This document shows positions 1-17,500 of a DNA stretch of 64,000 bases, piece after piece (position 1 is the first letter of the stretch; each line of letters opens with the position of its first letter). Source of the DNA: Antennarius striatus (taxonomy: Eukaryota > Chordata > Actinopteri > Lophiiformes > Antennariidae); assembly GCF_040054535.1 (NCBI RefSeq), contig NC_090795.1:3075501-3139500 (forward strand). The letters run 5' to 3'. The notes beneath the pieces are model-generated. The model saw only the letters and a list, made by a program, of their open reading frames with translations, searched no databases and had not been told where the DNA came from. A program made the position numbers and the translations under genes.

Positions 1-334
1 CAGACAGGAGCTTATTGCTTTAGCAGGGTTTGTTACCTCATCCTTCCGAGGTAAAACACCAGCTGTACCGGGGCAGAGAATGCGTCATTGTGAGGTAGGG
101 GTGTACAACTTCATTAAAACTGCACTGCGGGCTGGATTTATTCTTATATCCGATTCCCTCTAACGGAGAACCGATGGATTAGACGTAACGTCCCAAATGA
201 AGTTCCCTCAATGGAAATGCCAGTTATGAAATGATCTTAATAAACTCTACGCCCTCTGAACTTACTACGGTGAGAATATCTCTCTTCTATGGTATTCAGG
301 TGTTAGCACACTATTAAAATGTCCCCTTTTTTAG
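1..334 (+). other. apbb1ip intron (partial)
   Basis: This stretch upstream of the first visible apbb1ip exon ends in a pyrimidine-rich acceptor (AG at 333-334). I see no coding exon in it. The missing N-terminal exons, including the talin-binding helix known in RIAM, must lie left of the window. Confidence 0.7.
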
Positions 335-3300
335 GAGGAAATTGAGGCTCAGATGAAGGCAGACAAAATCAAGCTTGCCCTTGAGAAGCTCAAAGAAGCT
401 AAAGTGAAAAAGGTAAGACAACACAGAAGAGCACTCCCTGCTGGAAAAAGTAATGTGAATTTTGGCTATGTGGACATGATGTTCAAACTTTGTAACATCA
501 AATCAAAACAAAGGATGGCAACTTTCCTCTTTTTCATTTCCTGTTTGGGTGGCTACTTTATCATAAAAGTGGTCAACAAAAGCCAAGATGTGGTTCTGAT
601 GAAACTGAAGTAATTGTTCCAACAGAAAAATTGCTGGTCAACACTGGATTGATGGTATAAAAGCCAAGGGTTAAATCTCACATGGGTGCAAGTCCATTCA
701 TGGATCTGTGAGTTTTGTTATAAATTCTTTAAAAGCTGCACAAAGGAAACCGACCATGTGTGTGCAGATATGATTAAACTCAGACCACAGACCACTTTAA
801 CAGCAACATCTGTCCCAAAAATGTAAGGTGCACCCAGCAGGAAACACTAAAGGCTGAGGCCCTTAAGGTTTCAGAGCATGCTTTCGCATGAATTGTATGT
901 TTTGAAGATATGTATTGAAACTTGCATATGGAAGGACCACAAGAGGAAAAATAACGATATCCAGTGATGTTTCAGCTACACGCCAAAGCGTTATTGTTTT
1001 CTGGGGATGGTTGAGACGGAGCAATATGTGATCTAACGCTATAAATCCTCCAGCGATAACATCTCTGAAACTCACATTTTTATGACACGAGGCGAGCGAC
1101 TGGCTGACCTTGGGTCTGTGAAACTCCTCAGCTTTCCAAAGCTGGATTAATTTCAGATGAGAGGAAGTGTGAAGCCATATGAGACTGTGAGGAAAGCACT
1201 GCTCCACTCCAGTGAAAAATTAATTCTGAACGTCGGCCAAAAAGAGACAAATACAAAGGAGTAGAGATGGTCGAATGTCAACAGCTTGGACTAAATGGAG
1301 AGACAGAAGTGCTGATGTCCCAACTCTTAAAACTAGGAAACAGAAACAACGATTTGCTGTCATAGCCTGCAATTAAACAGGCAAACAAACAGGCAGCAGG
1401 TGCTTCGAGGCTCGATTTGATGACACACTTCAACACAATTGCTGCTGGCCACAACATGATGTAACAGTCTGTCACCCACAGAACAAAATCAATTACAACT
1501 CAATAAATAGCATGAAGCTTTAGGAAACGGGCTCATTGACAAGACCTACGTCGCTTTTGAATCTGTCTTAGCTTAGCATTATGTGATGACTGGAAACACA
1601 AGAAAATAGTCATCTACCATCTGTGTTTATAGAGGGTGTACGGTTCTGTTTTCCATCTTTGCTAAGCTAACTGGCGGCTAGTTGCATCTTCCCATTTAAC
1701 ATAAAGACATGAGAATGTTATCAATCTTCTACTCTGGAGTTACGTTCGTGTTGCAAGCCTCGTTTTGTGTGTTACTGGCGTCACATCAAGGAATTTCGTT
1801 TTTCTACCGACAAATTAAAACTACTCTTTTCTAACAGTTGGTGGTGAAAGTGTTGTTGAATGACGGCAGCTCCAAGACCCTGATGGTCGATGAGAGGCAG
1901 AGCGTCAAGGACGTAATGGACAACCTGTTTGAGAAGACTCACTGTGACTGCAATGTTGACTGGAGCCTGTGTGAAACCAACCCTGAACTTCACCTTGGTA
2001 CGTTTCAGAAATACAGCGTTTAAAATATTCAACCTCTCGCACACCTGCAACAATCATTGTCCCGATTTCTAGTACCGTAATTGGAATACATGTCTTGTTA
2101 TGAATTTATGAGTGAAGGGTGACTCGATGCACAAGTTTGAATTGACGCATCATACAACTGATTTCCATTGATATTTCCATTGATATTGACTGTTAAAATG
2201 ACTCATGTCATCAGCATAAGTTAGATAAAGCAGTGACCCATCAGCATATCGAGACATGCAGTTTGTCCTGATGACACAAAAAAGATTTAGAAGCATTTGA
2301 GAAGATCATTTCTTTATTTATCATGAATGACTGATGTGTTTAGTATTCACTACGGCCTCTGAGATGTTGTCACTACTGGATGTAGCACCATAGTGGTTCA
2401 GTGTTCGTCTCGTGACGGATCTGCTGCGTTGAAATGTCTTGGAATGAAGTATTTTAAAATAATTCGGTGCATATTCCCAGCAGCAATCAAACAATCATTG
2501 AGTCGTGACGAGAATTTTCAAAAGCAGAAAATAGAACTGATGACGTGACTTTATTGATCTAGTAAATGTGGTGCTGAAATGATTGCAATGAGTTTGAGTC
2601 TGGTGGCAGATATGTCAAAAGAAGCATAAACACGGTGCAGCGGGGTAACGTATGGTAGATTACAGCTTCAATGAGCCTTTGTCGTGTTTTTAAATGGATG
2701 GTCAGTTAAACGCATACGTATGGGTGGGATGTTTCACTCAGCTCCAGATGATGGACGGTGTTTTTACTGGCACGATGGCAACTAGCTCACTATGAAACAT
2801 TGATGTTACTCCAATCATTCTTCCCCGCTTCCTGTATTCTCTCTTACTCACACATACGGTGCAGACAGGTGAGTTTAATTTGCCATGTGGGACGCCGCCA
2901 GTCATACCCTGTCATGTGAAAATGGAAGCCGTATGACATCAATCCTCCGTCTGAGCCGTCTGAGCTATATTTACCTCGGCAGCAGCGCCCTCCGATCCTC
3001 TGTCTGCTCTTCACCGCCTGGTTTTTATGCTTTCTAACAACTTCAACAGATTCATACAGAGATAATTCACATTTGATGAAAACCAATCTTATGTATCATG
3101 ACCAGGGGAGTCATTTTACCCCATCCTGAAACTGTTTTAATGGGACACAGGTGGTAAAGTCATTACCTTCTATCAGTGACAAAATCAAAGTCAATATTAC
3201 AGTATTTAAATCCAACATTATAATGAAGTACTGTAATTTTATATGCAGCTAGTTAAGCTGTCAGTCATTTTATTAAAAATTACGCCTAGAATTATTCTAT

Positions 3301-6300
3301 ATTTTTCCTGATTAATTCACCTAATTCCACTAGACAATATAATTACAGACGGGAATGCTGGAAATAAGAGGAACATAGAAAATGAACAGACTCGGTGCAT
3401 TTCTGGACACCGAAATGTGTTAATATGAAAGTTCCTTTAACTTTATGTGTAGTCATTTGATAAAATTTTGAATAAGATTTTGAATACTTCAAACAGTTTA
3501 AATGTTTTAATTCATCGACATCAAATTATTCATTTTACTTATCTATTTGAATTACATTAAAAATGGATGAAAACAACACGGAGTGCGATGAACGCTGTAG
3601 ATACATAAATACTCGGAATATTTCAGATCTCTTTTTACGTCTGATGGTAAAAGTGACGCCTCTGCAAACAATATATGAGGAAATGTGTCTTTTTTCGTTT
3701 GGTCAACACGGTTTATTTTCAGCCTCGTTTTTCTGACAGATTGCTATTTTAAAAAAAAGTCCTTTGACTCATGGGCACAGGGTGGGACGGGGTGTCATCT
3801 CCGTCAACCCACTGAGGTTGTGTGATGACGCGACGATGGAAAGAATAAAAATAGTTGGAGACATTTTGAAGCCACGCTTGGAACTTCTTCACATTTGTGC
3901 AGGACCTTTGGTTTCATCAGCAAAATGTCAGGGCCAGTCGTGCCCTATAAACACCCACAGACACACAGTGACGCCGGTTACCATTGTCCCGTTAAATTCA
4001 GCCATGTGCTCACCATGCACACCCAAAACACACCATGTGGTTAATGTAGTTGAAAAGGACCTTTAACTCACTGGAGCAGCAAAGTCACACCATCCATTTA
4101 ATGACTGCAACAGGCAAACTATGCTCTGGAACCCTGGCAGCAATTTCTTTAATGCTTGCCTCCACCTCAGCTGGTATCCTGTAATTGAGCATTATGGCTA
4201 AACTACAGTCAAATGCTCCCCTACCTGATGGGGAGGTACAACACCCAGTTTCTGGATGGGCGGTGGAGGAAAAGGAGGAAGAGGAGGAGGAGGAAATTGC
4301 TCTTAATGTGTCTGAGGTTTAATGGCATTTAAACTCTTTCCAGCAATGGCTTAACTTTTATTAAACTCTTCCTTAATTAATCTCACTTGAAAAAGGGCGA
4401 CAGCTGTGAGACGGGTTTTTACATCGAGCTCAGCTGATCTAAAGATTTTGTGACAGAGCGAATAGAATGATCAAATAAATTAGTAAATAGAACAGGGTGC
4501 AGAATTACTGTGTTTACGGCGAAGCTTTGACTCATCACGCGGAGAGGGCGTGTGCAGTTCTGTCTTTAGGGTCTGAATGTGCAGAGAAGTGATCTTTTAT
4601 GAGCTGACGTTTTAAATGGGGGGAAGAGAATGCATGTTTTCACACTTTTGCTGGTTTGTTTGTCTGTTTGTTAGCAGGGTCACACAAAAAAACTACTGAT
4701 AGATTCTTTTCCATTTCAGGTCCCACAGTGTTTCCATGACTCAAAAACCGCCTGAATGGTGGTTGACGGTTAAAATAAAAATAACAAAATTCCTAAAAAA
4801 CGCATTAAAATTATGCAAATCTTCCCACAAATCAAAATCTTTGATGCTCACATGAAAAACAACATGGCGTCTAATTTGACCTTTCCTTGACAGAACGAAC
4901 GTTTGAAGACCACGAGAACCTCGTGGAACCTCTCCTGGCGTGGACGAGGGACACCGAGAACAAGATCCTTTTTCAGGAACGGCCGGAAAAACATGAAGTT
5001 TTCAAGAACCCGCAGGTCGGTCGCGTCATTGTTAAACACGTTTATTTACCTAACCCTAACCTCGCCTCGTTATTCCTGGCCTTGGTTTGTGCAGATGTCC
5101 ACTTCGTTTTCAGCTACGCAACATCTGGCTATTTTCACCGTTCAATCGTTCGAATGACGCGACGCTTTTCCGCCACACTGGGACGACCTTTTAGTTTCAC
5201 GTCCTCGCTGTAACATATCAGACAAAGCAGCTTCGGGCAAGATAGATCAAGATCTTGGCATGTTTGTTGATAGAATGGGAACCCTTTGTAATCTCAGGGT
5301 GTTTAATGGATTCAGTCTGTTCTGTTGGCACAGACAGATTGGAAAATCCAGGACGATATTCTCATTTTAAAACCACTTCATCATGTCGTCCACGTCCCCG
5401 TCCCCCCCACCCGCGAAAATCGGATCTGTTTTATACAGAATGTCCTTTACAATTTCAACTTCTGAGCTACCAAAACAGAAATCCCCCTCTGGGATTTCTC
5501 ACCACAATGAAAACACAGCCCCAGACTATGAAATAAAGATTTTTTTTAAAGCTGATTTTCTTCTGCTCGGGACGCCGACATCCCATGTTTTGTTTTGACA
5601 TTTAATAGGTTTAAATTTAACTCAACTTTTCCGTAAAAATAAAGTTCATTCAGTGTTTTTCTTTCTGACCAGATGGACGTCTGCATTTACATTAAACTAT
5701 TAGAATAAAATCATTATGGCTGCTCTGTGACATGACACACAGCAGCACCTCAAGCTAAATTCTTGCATGAGAATTGAGCTAGCATCCGTATAGCTAACCT
5801 GCTAGCCTCGCTAATCTTTAATCCACTGCGTGTTATTCTGACAGAACTTTTATCTGTGGAAGAAGGACAAGAAAACACTCAGAGAGATAAAGGACAAGGA
5901 CAAGGAGTTATTAATTCAGGTAAAACATTCTCCCAAACTCAGTTCTTCCTTTTAAAGTGGCAGTTTTCCCAGTGGGGGCTTCTCTGAACCCTTTGACCCC
6001 TTTCATCCCTCTTTTGCCTCTGCAGGAGAACTTCTGCACTTCTTCCATCATCGTGCCCGATCTGGAGGCCGTGCTGCACCTCAAAGAAGATGGAAAGAAA
6101 TCCTGGAAGCAGCGTCTCTTCCAGCTGAGAGCTTCGGGAATTTACTACGTGCCCAAAGGGAAAACCAAGGTCGGGGGGCGGGGAGGGGTCAAAAGGAGAT
6201 ATTATTTTGCGGCACAGAACGCGCTATAAACACATTTTTATAGCTGCTCTCTTGTACTCCCAAGCATAACGTTTAAACAGGACCTGCATGAAAATGGTAA

Positions 6301-9007
6301 AAAAAAAAAAAAAAGAGAAGATGCTGCAGAATGAATCAGAACAAAATGCCTGATTGCTTTCCAGTCGTCCCGGGACCTCGTCTGCTTCGTCCAGCTCGAC
6401 AATCTGAACGTCTACTACGGCAAAGACTTTAAGAGCAAATACAAGGCCCCCACTGACTTCTGCTTCGCTCTGAAGGTGAGTTAGCATTAAACCTAGCGAG
6501 CATGGCCCAATACCAACGATGATTTCTGACTATCCGGTTGTCTGGTTGCTTTACTGCGGCGGTGAAATTCAAGATATTATGTTTAATATGAGGAAATAAA
6601 ACAGGAACTTTTTAAGGAGATACTTACATCTCTCTGAAAAGTGCCAAATGAGAATACTAACAGCGATGGAAGGTGTCTAATGGACTCAATTTAAAAGCAA
6701 GAAATGCTGACTCATACGAGAAAAAGCTAGAATTAGAAGTCAGTGGTCAGTCCTAAAGGGAAGTGAAAGTTCTTGCTCTTTTTCTCGTAACTTTTGAGAA
6801 ATGGTAGAATCAGCAGAAACCATCTGAGTCGTTGTTGAGCACGAAGTAGAAAACGAGCTCAGAAGGGCAAGCGAGAGGGGGGGAAGAGGAGACGAAAGGC
6901 GCTGCCAGACAACGAAAAGGGGAAAATGACCTGTCAGAAACGGGCAATCTGGAAGGACGGTCGTGTCTCACGGGATCTCTTGTCTTAGGAATCATGCAGC
7001 AGAAGACGATGCAGCGGAAACTGAAGCTGCTTTTTTCAGGGTCGTGTTCATGGGATGCCAGCAAATTCAAGGACAAGAGCAAAACAATCCAGGGATTTAA
7101 GAGTTTGTTGCCGATGAAATCCAACAATGAGACTATTGGAGCCTCAGACGTCTCAGCGACACACATTTGTCTTACTGTCATATTCAGAAATCCTGACTTG
7201 GCTCTTCTGAACAAGAGGAACTGAAAATGCATCATCCCCCTTACTGGATGTTGTCTGTGAAGTCATTCTAGACGCACTCTGCCCCCATGTGGTGAAATCT
7301 AGATGGACGTAAACTCAATGTGACCGTCTTCAGGTCTCAATGACATCAACTGCAGACGTGTGTCAAAAGATCCCCATCATTCCCTCAAGAAAGGTTTTTG
7401 TGAGTCAGCACCTTTTGGGTCTGAAGAGGTTCAAACGTTACCAGACACCCCCCTCCCCCCAGCTCTAACGACTCCAGGTTAAATTAACCGCTACTAGCAT
7501 AACATATACAAATCATCAACTGTCAGCGTTGGGTTTGCAAAGGCACCAACTTTTGGAAAAAAAGGAAGAAAAAAGATAATATCTGGATCTGCTGAATCGC
7601 TTTTGGTCTTTCTTTTTTTTTTTTTGATGCTATGCATCAAGAAGTAGCAATCCTAGACTCTGGGAAGAAACCGTCTCCATGAGAACTCCATCATCGTGTC
7701 GTCTCTGGTATTTTTAAGAATTAGGCTATATGCTAATGTTATCAATCTGAATCAACCAGACTGTTTGTCTTTACAGCATCCTCAGATCCAAAAGGAATCC
7801 CAGTACATCAAGTATTTGTGCTGCGACGATGCTTGGACCATGAACCTGTGGGTAACCGGAATACGCATCGCAAAGGTGAGCTAACCCCTTAGCTTTAACA
7901 AACAGGAAGTGACCTCGGTCTGACCTGGACTCGTTCTCTGTGGTGTCTTTCCCTGCTCTCCCAGTATGGCGTCTTGCTTTATGAAAACTACAAAACAGCT
8001 GAGAAGAAGGCGGCCATCAGCGCCGTGTGGACGAACCGCACCGCTCCGCCCCGCTCCAACCCGTCCACGCCCTCACCCCCCATCAAAGGTAGGAGGCCCC
8101 CACCGGCTTCACTGGTGTAAAATAACCCGGATGAGGTTGTGTTTCTTCTATATGTTCGCTCATGGTGTTTCTTCTCTGCTAGCAAAATCGCCGGGTCAGG
8201 CTAACGGTCACATCCACGACTCCCAAACCGGACCCGACTCCACGGTACAGAACATTAATCTGACAGCAGGGATTACCGAAATGATGCGTCCCTCTAGCAC
8301 ATGTAGTATCATTATGTTCCATTCTGTCTCCTCAGGACTGGGGAAATATTCCTCCCCCACCTCCGCCCCCACCGTCATCCAACAACCTCCCCCCACCACC
8401 TCCAGACCCGGCTCTCCCTCCTCCACCTCCTCCGCTGGCTGCCAAACGCCCCCGAGAACCGTCCTCATCCAGACCGCACCTGCCCAACAACTTCCCTCCA
8501 CCTCCACCCGCAATGGACCACTTCCCTCCCCCACCGATGCCCCCGCCCGTCGAAGATGCCACAGAGAGCCCGCCAGACTTCCTTCCGCCCCCTCCTCCTG
8601 CTCCTGGCTTTGGTTCCCTGCCACCTCCCCCACCGCCAGTGAGCTGCCTTCCACCACCACCGCCCCCACCGGCTGGTTTCGGTGGTATGAACCAGTCTCT
8701 GCCCCCTCCACCACCAGATCCAGGGTTTTTACCTCCACCTCCTCCTCCTGCAGCTCCTCCAATGTTCACAGGAGCTGGAGGTCCTCCTCCACCCCCACCT
8801 CCACCTCCACCTCAACCCGCCGCTGCCCCCAGAGCAGCAGTACGGCCCCCGGGCTCCATGAAGAAGGTGCCTCCTGCTCCGCCAAAGAGGACTACGCCAT
8901 TGATGCATGGACGGGGTGGGGGTGGAGGAGGAGGAGGAGGGGGAGGGGATGGAGACTTTATGTCCGAACTGATGCTGGCCATGAACAAGAAGCGTAGCGC
9001 TCATTAG
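335..9007 (+). CDS. apbb1ip: RIAM / APBB1IP, 3' portion (RA-PH adaptor of Rap1 and talin)
   Basis: This is a Rap1-GTP effector that recruits talin to integrins and Ena/VASP to the membrane; the N-terminal exons lie left of the window. Coding exons seen: 335-412, 1838-1997, 4894-5015, 5845-5919, 6026-6169, 6365-6475, 7777-7875, 7965-8088, 8183-8244, 8336-9007; phases agree throughout. The first exon encodes the coiled linker (EAQMKADKIKLALEKLKEA). Exons 2-3 form the RA domain (VDERQSVKDVMDNLFEKTHC, then NVDW). Exons 4-8 form the PH domain (LKEDGKKSWKQRLFQLRASG, YYVPKGKTK, QKESQYIKYLCCDD). The last exon is almost entirely proline clusters, with EVH1-type ligands such as FPPPP and DFLPPPPP, and ends in FMSELMLAMNKKRSAH, close to the human tail. 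The human family member aligns exon by exon from memory of the family. Candidate poly(A) signals lie at 9016 and 9120. Confidence 0.95.
413..1837 (+). other. apbb1ip intron with degraded dispersed repeat
   Basis: This intron runs between the linker exon and the first RA exon, with donor GTAAGA and acceptor CTAACAG. It holds no supportable exon. The 3' half contains old repeat sequence, listed separately at 1560-1740. Confidence 0.75.
1560..1740. repeat. Degraded teleost dispersed repeat (SINE/MITE-like)
   Basis: The stretches TTAGCTTAGCAT...GACTGGAAACA (about 1568-1602) and CATCTTTGCTAAGCTAACTG (about 1654-1673), with a following CATTTAACATAAAGACATGAGA, resemble a very common teleost intronic repeat recalled as having paired GCTAAGCTAA blocks in opposite orientation. 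The copy is diverged. The family name is not certain; assignment is by recognition only. Confidence 0.45.
1998..4893 (+). other. Large apbb1ip intron inside the RA domain
   Basis: This 2.9 kb intron splits the RA domain between the Leu and Glu codons of the LHLER junction. It is AT-rich around 3200-3700. A purine run of GGA/GAG units lies near 4262-4302. No exon or RNA gene could be supported on either strand. Confidence 0.7.
6476..7776 (+). other. apbb1ip intron inside the PH domain
   Basis: This 1.3 kb intron has donor GTGAGT and acceptor TTTACAG. Short open frames on both strands around 6810-7235 have no family resemblance and no splice support. Nothing else was recognised. Confidence 0.7.
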
Positions 9008-9826
9008 CCCGAGAAAATAAAACCGTCACGACCGAATAGAGCACGAACTACACCTTTAATCATCCTGGAACCCCACAGGAAACGAGGGATCCACGCTTCC
9101 TGTATCAAAGACATGCATGAATAAAGTGGGAGGGGCCTCATTACACAAACTTCTTCATTGATCAGTTTTAGATTTTATTTTCCTCTAATTGCATCCTGTG
9201 CTTCACCGATGAAACACGTTTCTGCAATGAAGCCTACAGAGTTTTACCGCTTGAGTTTACAGACAGTCCTGACACTTCTGTGTAATATTCTATTTAGTAG
9301 GAATTTTTTAAAAAAACTCTCCAAAGAGAATGGTTTACAGTTATAAATATTGTCATCTCTTTATAAAGGGGGTTTTAAATACTATAAAAACACCAGTTAC
9401 CTGTGCATACTTTTATCAAAACATGAACTCTTGGCTCTTTTTCCTGTCAACCTTGTTGTCATTGGCCACTCAAATAAACACACAGTGTACGGCATGTAAC
9501 AACCTCCCTGGAAACCATCCCATAATCCACCCCACACCTCAGAATTGCCCGTATACTGTATATAAGAAACTGGACCGACCCCTAATTGTGGCGACAGCGT
9601 AAAGCTGGATTGTTGATAATAGAAGAATCTCCATGGAAGCATCTGCTGTATTTATTTTGGTGTCAATATTGAAAAAATAAACAGAATGGAAATAAATGAT
9701 AATAATCTTATGACCTTGACATTTTGGACCAAATACATTCCACCAAGTTCACAAAAGTGCGCCAAAAAATGTGAGTGAGGTTCTAATTCTTCTGTGATTT
9801 AGTGATTTTCTACATCCAGGAGTTGC
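9008..9826. other. Tail-to-tail spacer: apbb1ip and SelO-like 3' UTRs
   Basis: The stop codons of two convergent genes flank this stretch. On the + strand AATAAA occurs at 9016, 9120 and 9474. On the - strand AATAAA reads at 9656-9651, about 170 bp after the SelO-like stop. I looked for a SECIS-like stem in the minus-strand 3' UTR and saw none, as expected for a Cys-type gene, but this was by eye. Confidence 0.6.
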
Positions 9827-13667
<3,841 letters not shown>

Positions 13668-13789
13668 TTTGATTGTGCACTGAAGTAAAAGTAGTTTAAC
13701 AATTAGTTTTGATGCCACAGGCGGCAGACTGGGTTTGTGGTCAGAAAACCAATGATGTGGGTCTAAATACTTTCTGTGTGCAGTTTGCA

Positions 13790-13868
13790 TGCCCTTGCAT
13801 GTTCGTCCCACAGTCCTGGTCCCAGTGGCCCTGAGAGGACAGATGACAAAAAATGGATGGATGGAAAT
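13790..13868 (+). repeat. Remnant of a common teleost interspersed repeat
   Basis: The pieces GCATGTTCGTCCCACAGTCC and AAAAATGGATGGATGG resemble an internally deleted copy of a very common teleost element recalled as ending in ATGGATGGATGG. The identification is by recognition of these pieces only. Confidence 0.45.
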
Positions 13869-14422
13869 TAAAATACTCACAACATCAAAAGTAAAAATAC
13901 ACAGAATGGAATCTCTTTGAGATATTACTGTAACATTTTATGATAAAACATTTGTTTTTGAATGGTAGCACAGGATATCTCCTGTATACTATTACTCACA
14001 TTAAGTATTTACTAGAACAGATAAAGTGTTAATAAGCAGACTATACTAACTTACTTTGGATTAAAACAAAGTTATCATCACTTTTAAATAATTGCACCTG
14101 GTTATTTGGACTTCACAAACACAAAGTGAATTAACTTTGGCAAATACTGTATATAACTAAAACCTGAAATAAAATCTAGGTTTATTAGCTTCAGTGAGGT
14201 TTATTCATCACTACGACTCAATAATGAACGCTAATAGCGTTAGCTGCCTTAGCTTCCCAGCACATAGTACTTATTTTATATTTATAAAGACTTTTAACAA
14301 AACAGCGTTTAAACATTTATTCATACAAAACTTAATTATCTACCACTGTCTTCTTCATTAGAATTTGACTGCGGAGGACGTTTCTCATCATTTCAATTCT
14401 TTTCACTTTACTTCCTGGTTAA

Positions 14423-14430
14423 TGACGTCA
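14423..14430. promoter_or_regulatory. CRE palindrome TGACGTCA
   Basis: This is the perfect 8-bp CREB/ATF palindrome, 75 bp upstream of the pdss1 ATG and followed by TCCAATGACG. Position and palindromy make it a candidate element for the bidirectional promoter. Confidence 0.6.
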
Positions 14431-14504
14431 TCCAATGACGACACTTTGCTGATTTCCGGTTCCGTTTAAATACGTAACCTACCCAATGCACGCCGCGCAG
14501 GAAC

Positions 14505-17500
14505 ATGGCGGTGCGCTGGTGGAGGCAGACCCGGAGGTGGACTACAAGCATAACAAACCCGGTTTTGTTTGACACCTTTTGGGCTTTCAGTAGCCGAAGC
14601 GCGTCGTCCGTGGGGCCGACGACCAGGCGCTCCGAGCCGGGGAACGAGGTGAGTTTGTGGGGAGCGATAGCTTGGCGCTACCGGGTAGAGTAGCGAGTCA
14701 AACCCCGGAAGGTCATACATGCTTCCGAGCCATCAGCCAGCATCTGTGTCCAGCTAATTATAGATTTATTGATTTATTATTGTATCGATTCTGACAGCCA
14801 CTGGTAACGTAACGGTTTCAGTCCTTATTGTTTTATAAGAATGTCTTTAAATCAGTCGTGGCTTCACAGGGGTGTTGCCCGGCTAAGAGGTTACTCTACC
14901 GGTGTAAAGGTCACGACCTGCCCCTGATATCCTGGGACAAGTACACGAACCTGTGTCCTTCATTTAGCAAGCTACTAATCTGAAATAAAACCGATATCTG
15001 CTCGGGTTCCTATTCATTAAGGTTTCCATATATTCAAGTGTTAAATTCAAAATGTCACCATTAAAACTGGACTCAATACTCAATAACAAGTGTTTCACAG
15101 AATCAAAACTACACAATTTCATAATCCGATTGAGATTGGCACCACTAATACAGACACTGTCTTAAACTGTGGTCACAGAAAGTCATTGTCATGCTATTTA
15201 TTATAAAACTGTTATAGACAAAGGATTGCATAATAAATTACATATCCTTTCCTTTCAGGGGCGGGTCTCAGGGTTACCAAGACGATTAAAGCCGAATAAC
15301 TTTACCTCATCTGTTGTCAGGTGACTTCTCTTACCCTGTGCGCTGCGGCCAAGCTGCTTATTACATTATTAAATATTATAACAGCTCCACACAATGAGAG
15401 TTTTTAGCACATTCAGTTTCATAATTACTGTTTGTTCCGTCCTCCTCCGCAGACACGAGTCATGGTTACTGGATCCCTCTCTGCAGTTCTGTTCTGTCAG
15501 GACGATACACAGCGATGCCAAGCCGAGGGACCCCTTCACCTTAGCCCAGAAAGATTTAAAAAGTTTTTACGATGACATTAGGAAGGTGAGTTTGCTTTGA
15601 ATCAGAAACCACATTTTGAAGCTTATTTTGAGTGACGTTTGTTTCAGATTTCTACTAGGATTTGACTTAGCATCAGTAACGTATAATGAGTAATCTATTC
15701 GGTTATAAAGTCATTACCAGAAATGAGCAGAAGCCGTTTTATCGTCATAATAATAAAAGACGTGAATTTCACTTCCCTTCTTCTCAGGAGCTGTTTGCGT
15801 CCAAAGAGGAGCTGAAGTATTTGTGTGATTACTACTTTGACGGCAAGGGCAAAGCCATCCGACCGTTGATTGTCGTCCTGATGGCGCGGGCGCTCAACAT
15901 CCACAGCAACGTATCTGGGTAAACCTGGACACAAACGTATCAACAATTCTTTTATAAGCTGCTCCGGCTAACCTGAAATGACCCGTACACAATGAAAGGG
16001 CGGCAACCCCCGTAAAACCTCATGTGACGCCTCATCCAGGGTTTTACTTCATCTGATTTCACGCATCTCGTCATCTCGTCTGTGTCGTCCGCAGGGATCT
16101 GCTCCCGGGGCAAAGGGCCGTCGCCATGGTTTCAGAAATGATACACGCCGCCAGCCTAGTGCACGATGATGTCATAGATGGATCTGATAGGCGAAGGGGA
16201 AAGAGAACAATCAATGAAATTTGGGGTGAAAGAAAGGTAAGATGATAAATTGGATTTGTTGTACCTACTTTTCTCCAGAAAAATGTTCCTCACTTTTCTT
16301 TCTTTTAATTGAAGGCCATCTTAGCCGGCGATTTCATCCTCTCTGCTGCCTCCATGGCCTTGGCTCGTATTGGTAACATCGCGGTGGTGAAAGCTATGTC
16401 TCAGGTCATAGAGGACCTGGTGCGAGGTACGGCGTTTATGCCCCTTCTGCCATTTTGCTTGATTTAAATTGTAAAGAAACACGACACCTTTTGCACACCA
16501 GAATAATAATAAATCTACACCCACGGTGCCTTTTTCTCAGGTGAATTCATGCAGCTGGGCTCCAAAGAGAATGAGAACGAGAGATTCAAGCACTACCTGG
16601 AGAAGACCTTCAAGAAGACGGCGAGTCTCATGGCGAACAGCTGTAAAGCAGTATGTACGTTCTGTCTCCACATAAATACATACTTGTGCTGCTCGTGTTC
16701 TCCTGTTAACCGTCTCCTCTTTCCTTGAAGGTGTCCATCCTGGTAAACTCTGATCCTGCTGTGCATGAAATAGCCTACCAGTACGGGAGGAACGTCGGGA
16801 TCGCATTTCAGGTCAGTGTCATATCATCTATACGATGGAACGCTGACCCTACCAGGGCTGTCTGTAGGTTTGCATTGTGTTTGAATGGGCTGATTCATCC
16901 TCGTCCCATAGCTGGTGGATGATGTCTTAGACTTCACATCCGGAGCCAATCAGTTGGGGAAACCCTCGGCTACAGACCTCAAACTGGGTTTGGCTACAGG
17001 ACCGGTTCTGTTTGCGTGTGAACAGGTGGGACCGACACCCCATGCTTGCGTTTAAGTTGAACCTTTTGTGGCATCAACATTTTCATTTGATTCTGTTCGT
17101 CTTTGTAGTTTCCTGAGCTTCACGCGATGATCATGAGGCGTTTCAGCTACAAAGGAGATGTGGATCGGGCGTGGCAGTACGTCCTTCAGGTAGGAAAAAC
17201 AACGAATCTATGAAAGATACCTGCTTCCTTTATAGAAATGGATTTAAAAAAAGAAGAGTTGTGATATATCCGTCAAATAATGTGAGATTAGAACCTTAAA
17301 TTAAGTTATTAAAACCTCACCTTAACTTTAAGACGTTTAAGATCTTAATTTGTGCAGTGCTTTTATTTTGAAGGGCTGCTAACAGGAAATGATCAACATA
17401 AAGTTGTTAAAATGATTTTTAAAATGCATTCAGGATATTTACAGATCATTCTTAGTATAGAACATAATACTTGTAATTGGACGGTTGGGTTGACTCCTCC

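Larger units (their letters stand above)
13668..14504. promoter_or_regulatory. Shared head-to-head promoter region, SelO-like gene and pdss1
   Basis: The two start codons are 837 bp apart and point away from each other. Near pdss1 the sequence becomes GC-richer and contains a perfect CRE (14423-14430), a nearby CCAAT (TCCAATGACG) and ETS-like TTCCTGG and TTCCGG cores. The SelO-like half is AT-rich and includes a repeat remnant at 13790-13868. Where SelO-like transcription starts is not visible; a 5' non-coding exon is possible. Confidence 0.55.

Noticed and set aside
7281-7300. Another CTCF-like site (CCCCCATGTGGTG)
   Set aside because: It has too many mismatches to the core.
8208-8769. Long minus-strand open frames rich in Gly/Glu opposite the apbb1ip proline exon
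   Set aside because: They are mirror frames of CCN proline codons; the + strand frame is spliced, conserved and ends in the known RIAM tail.
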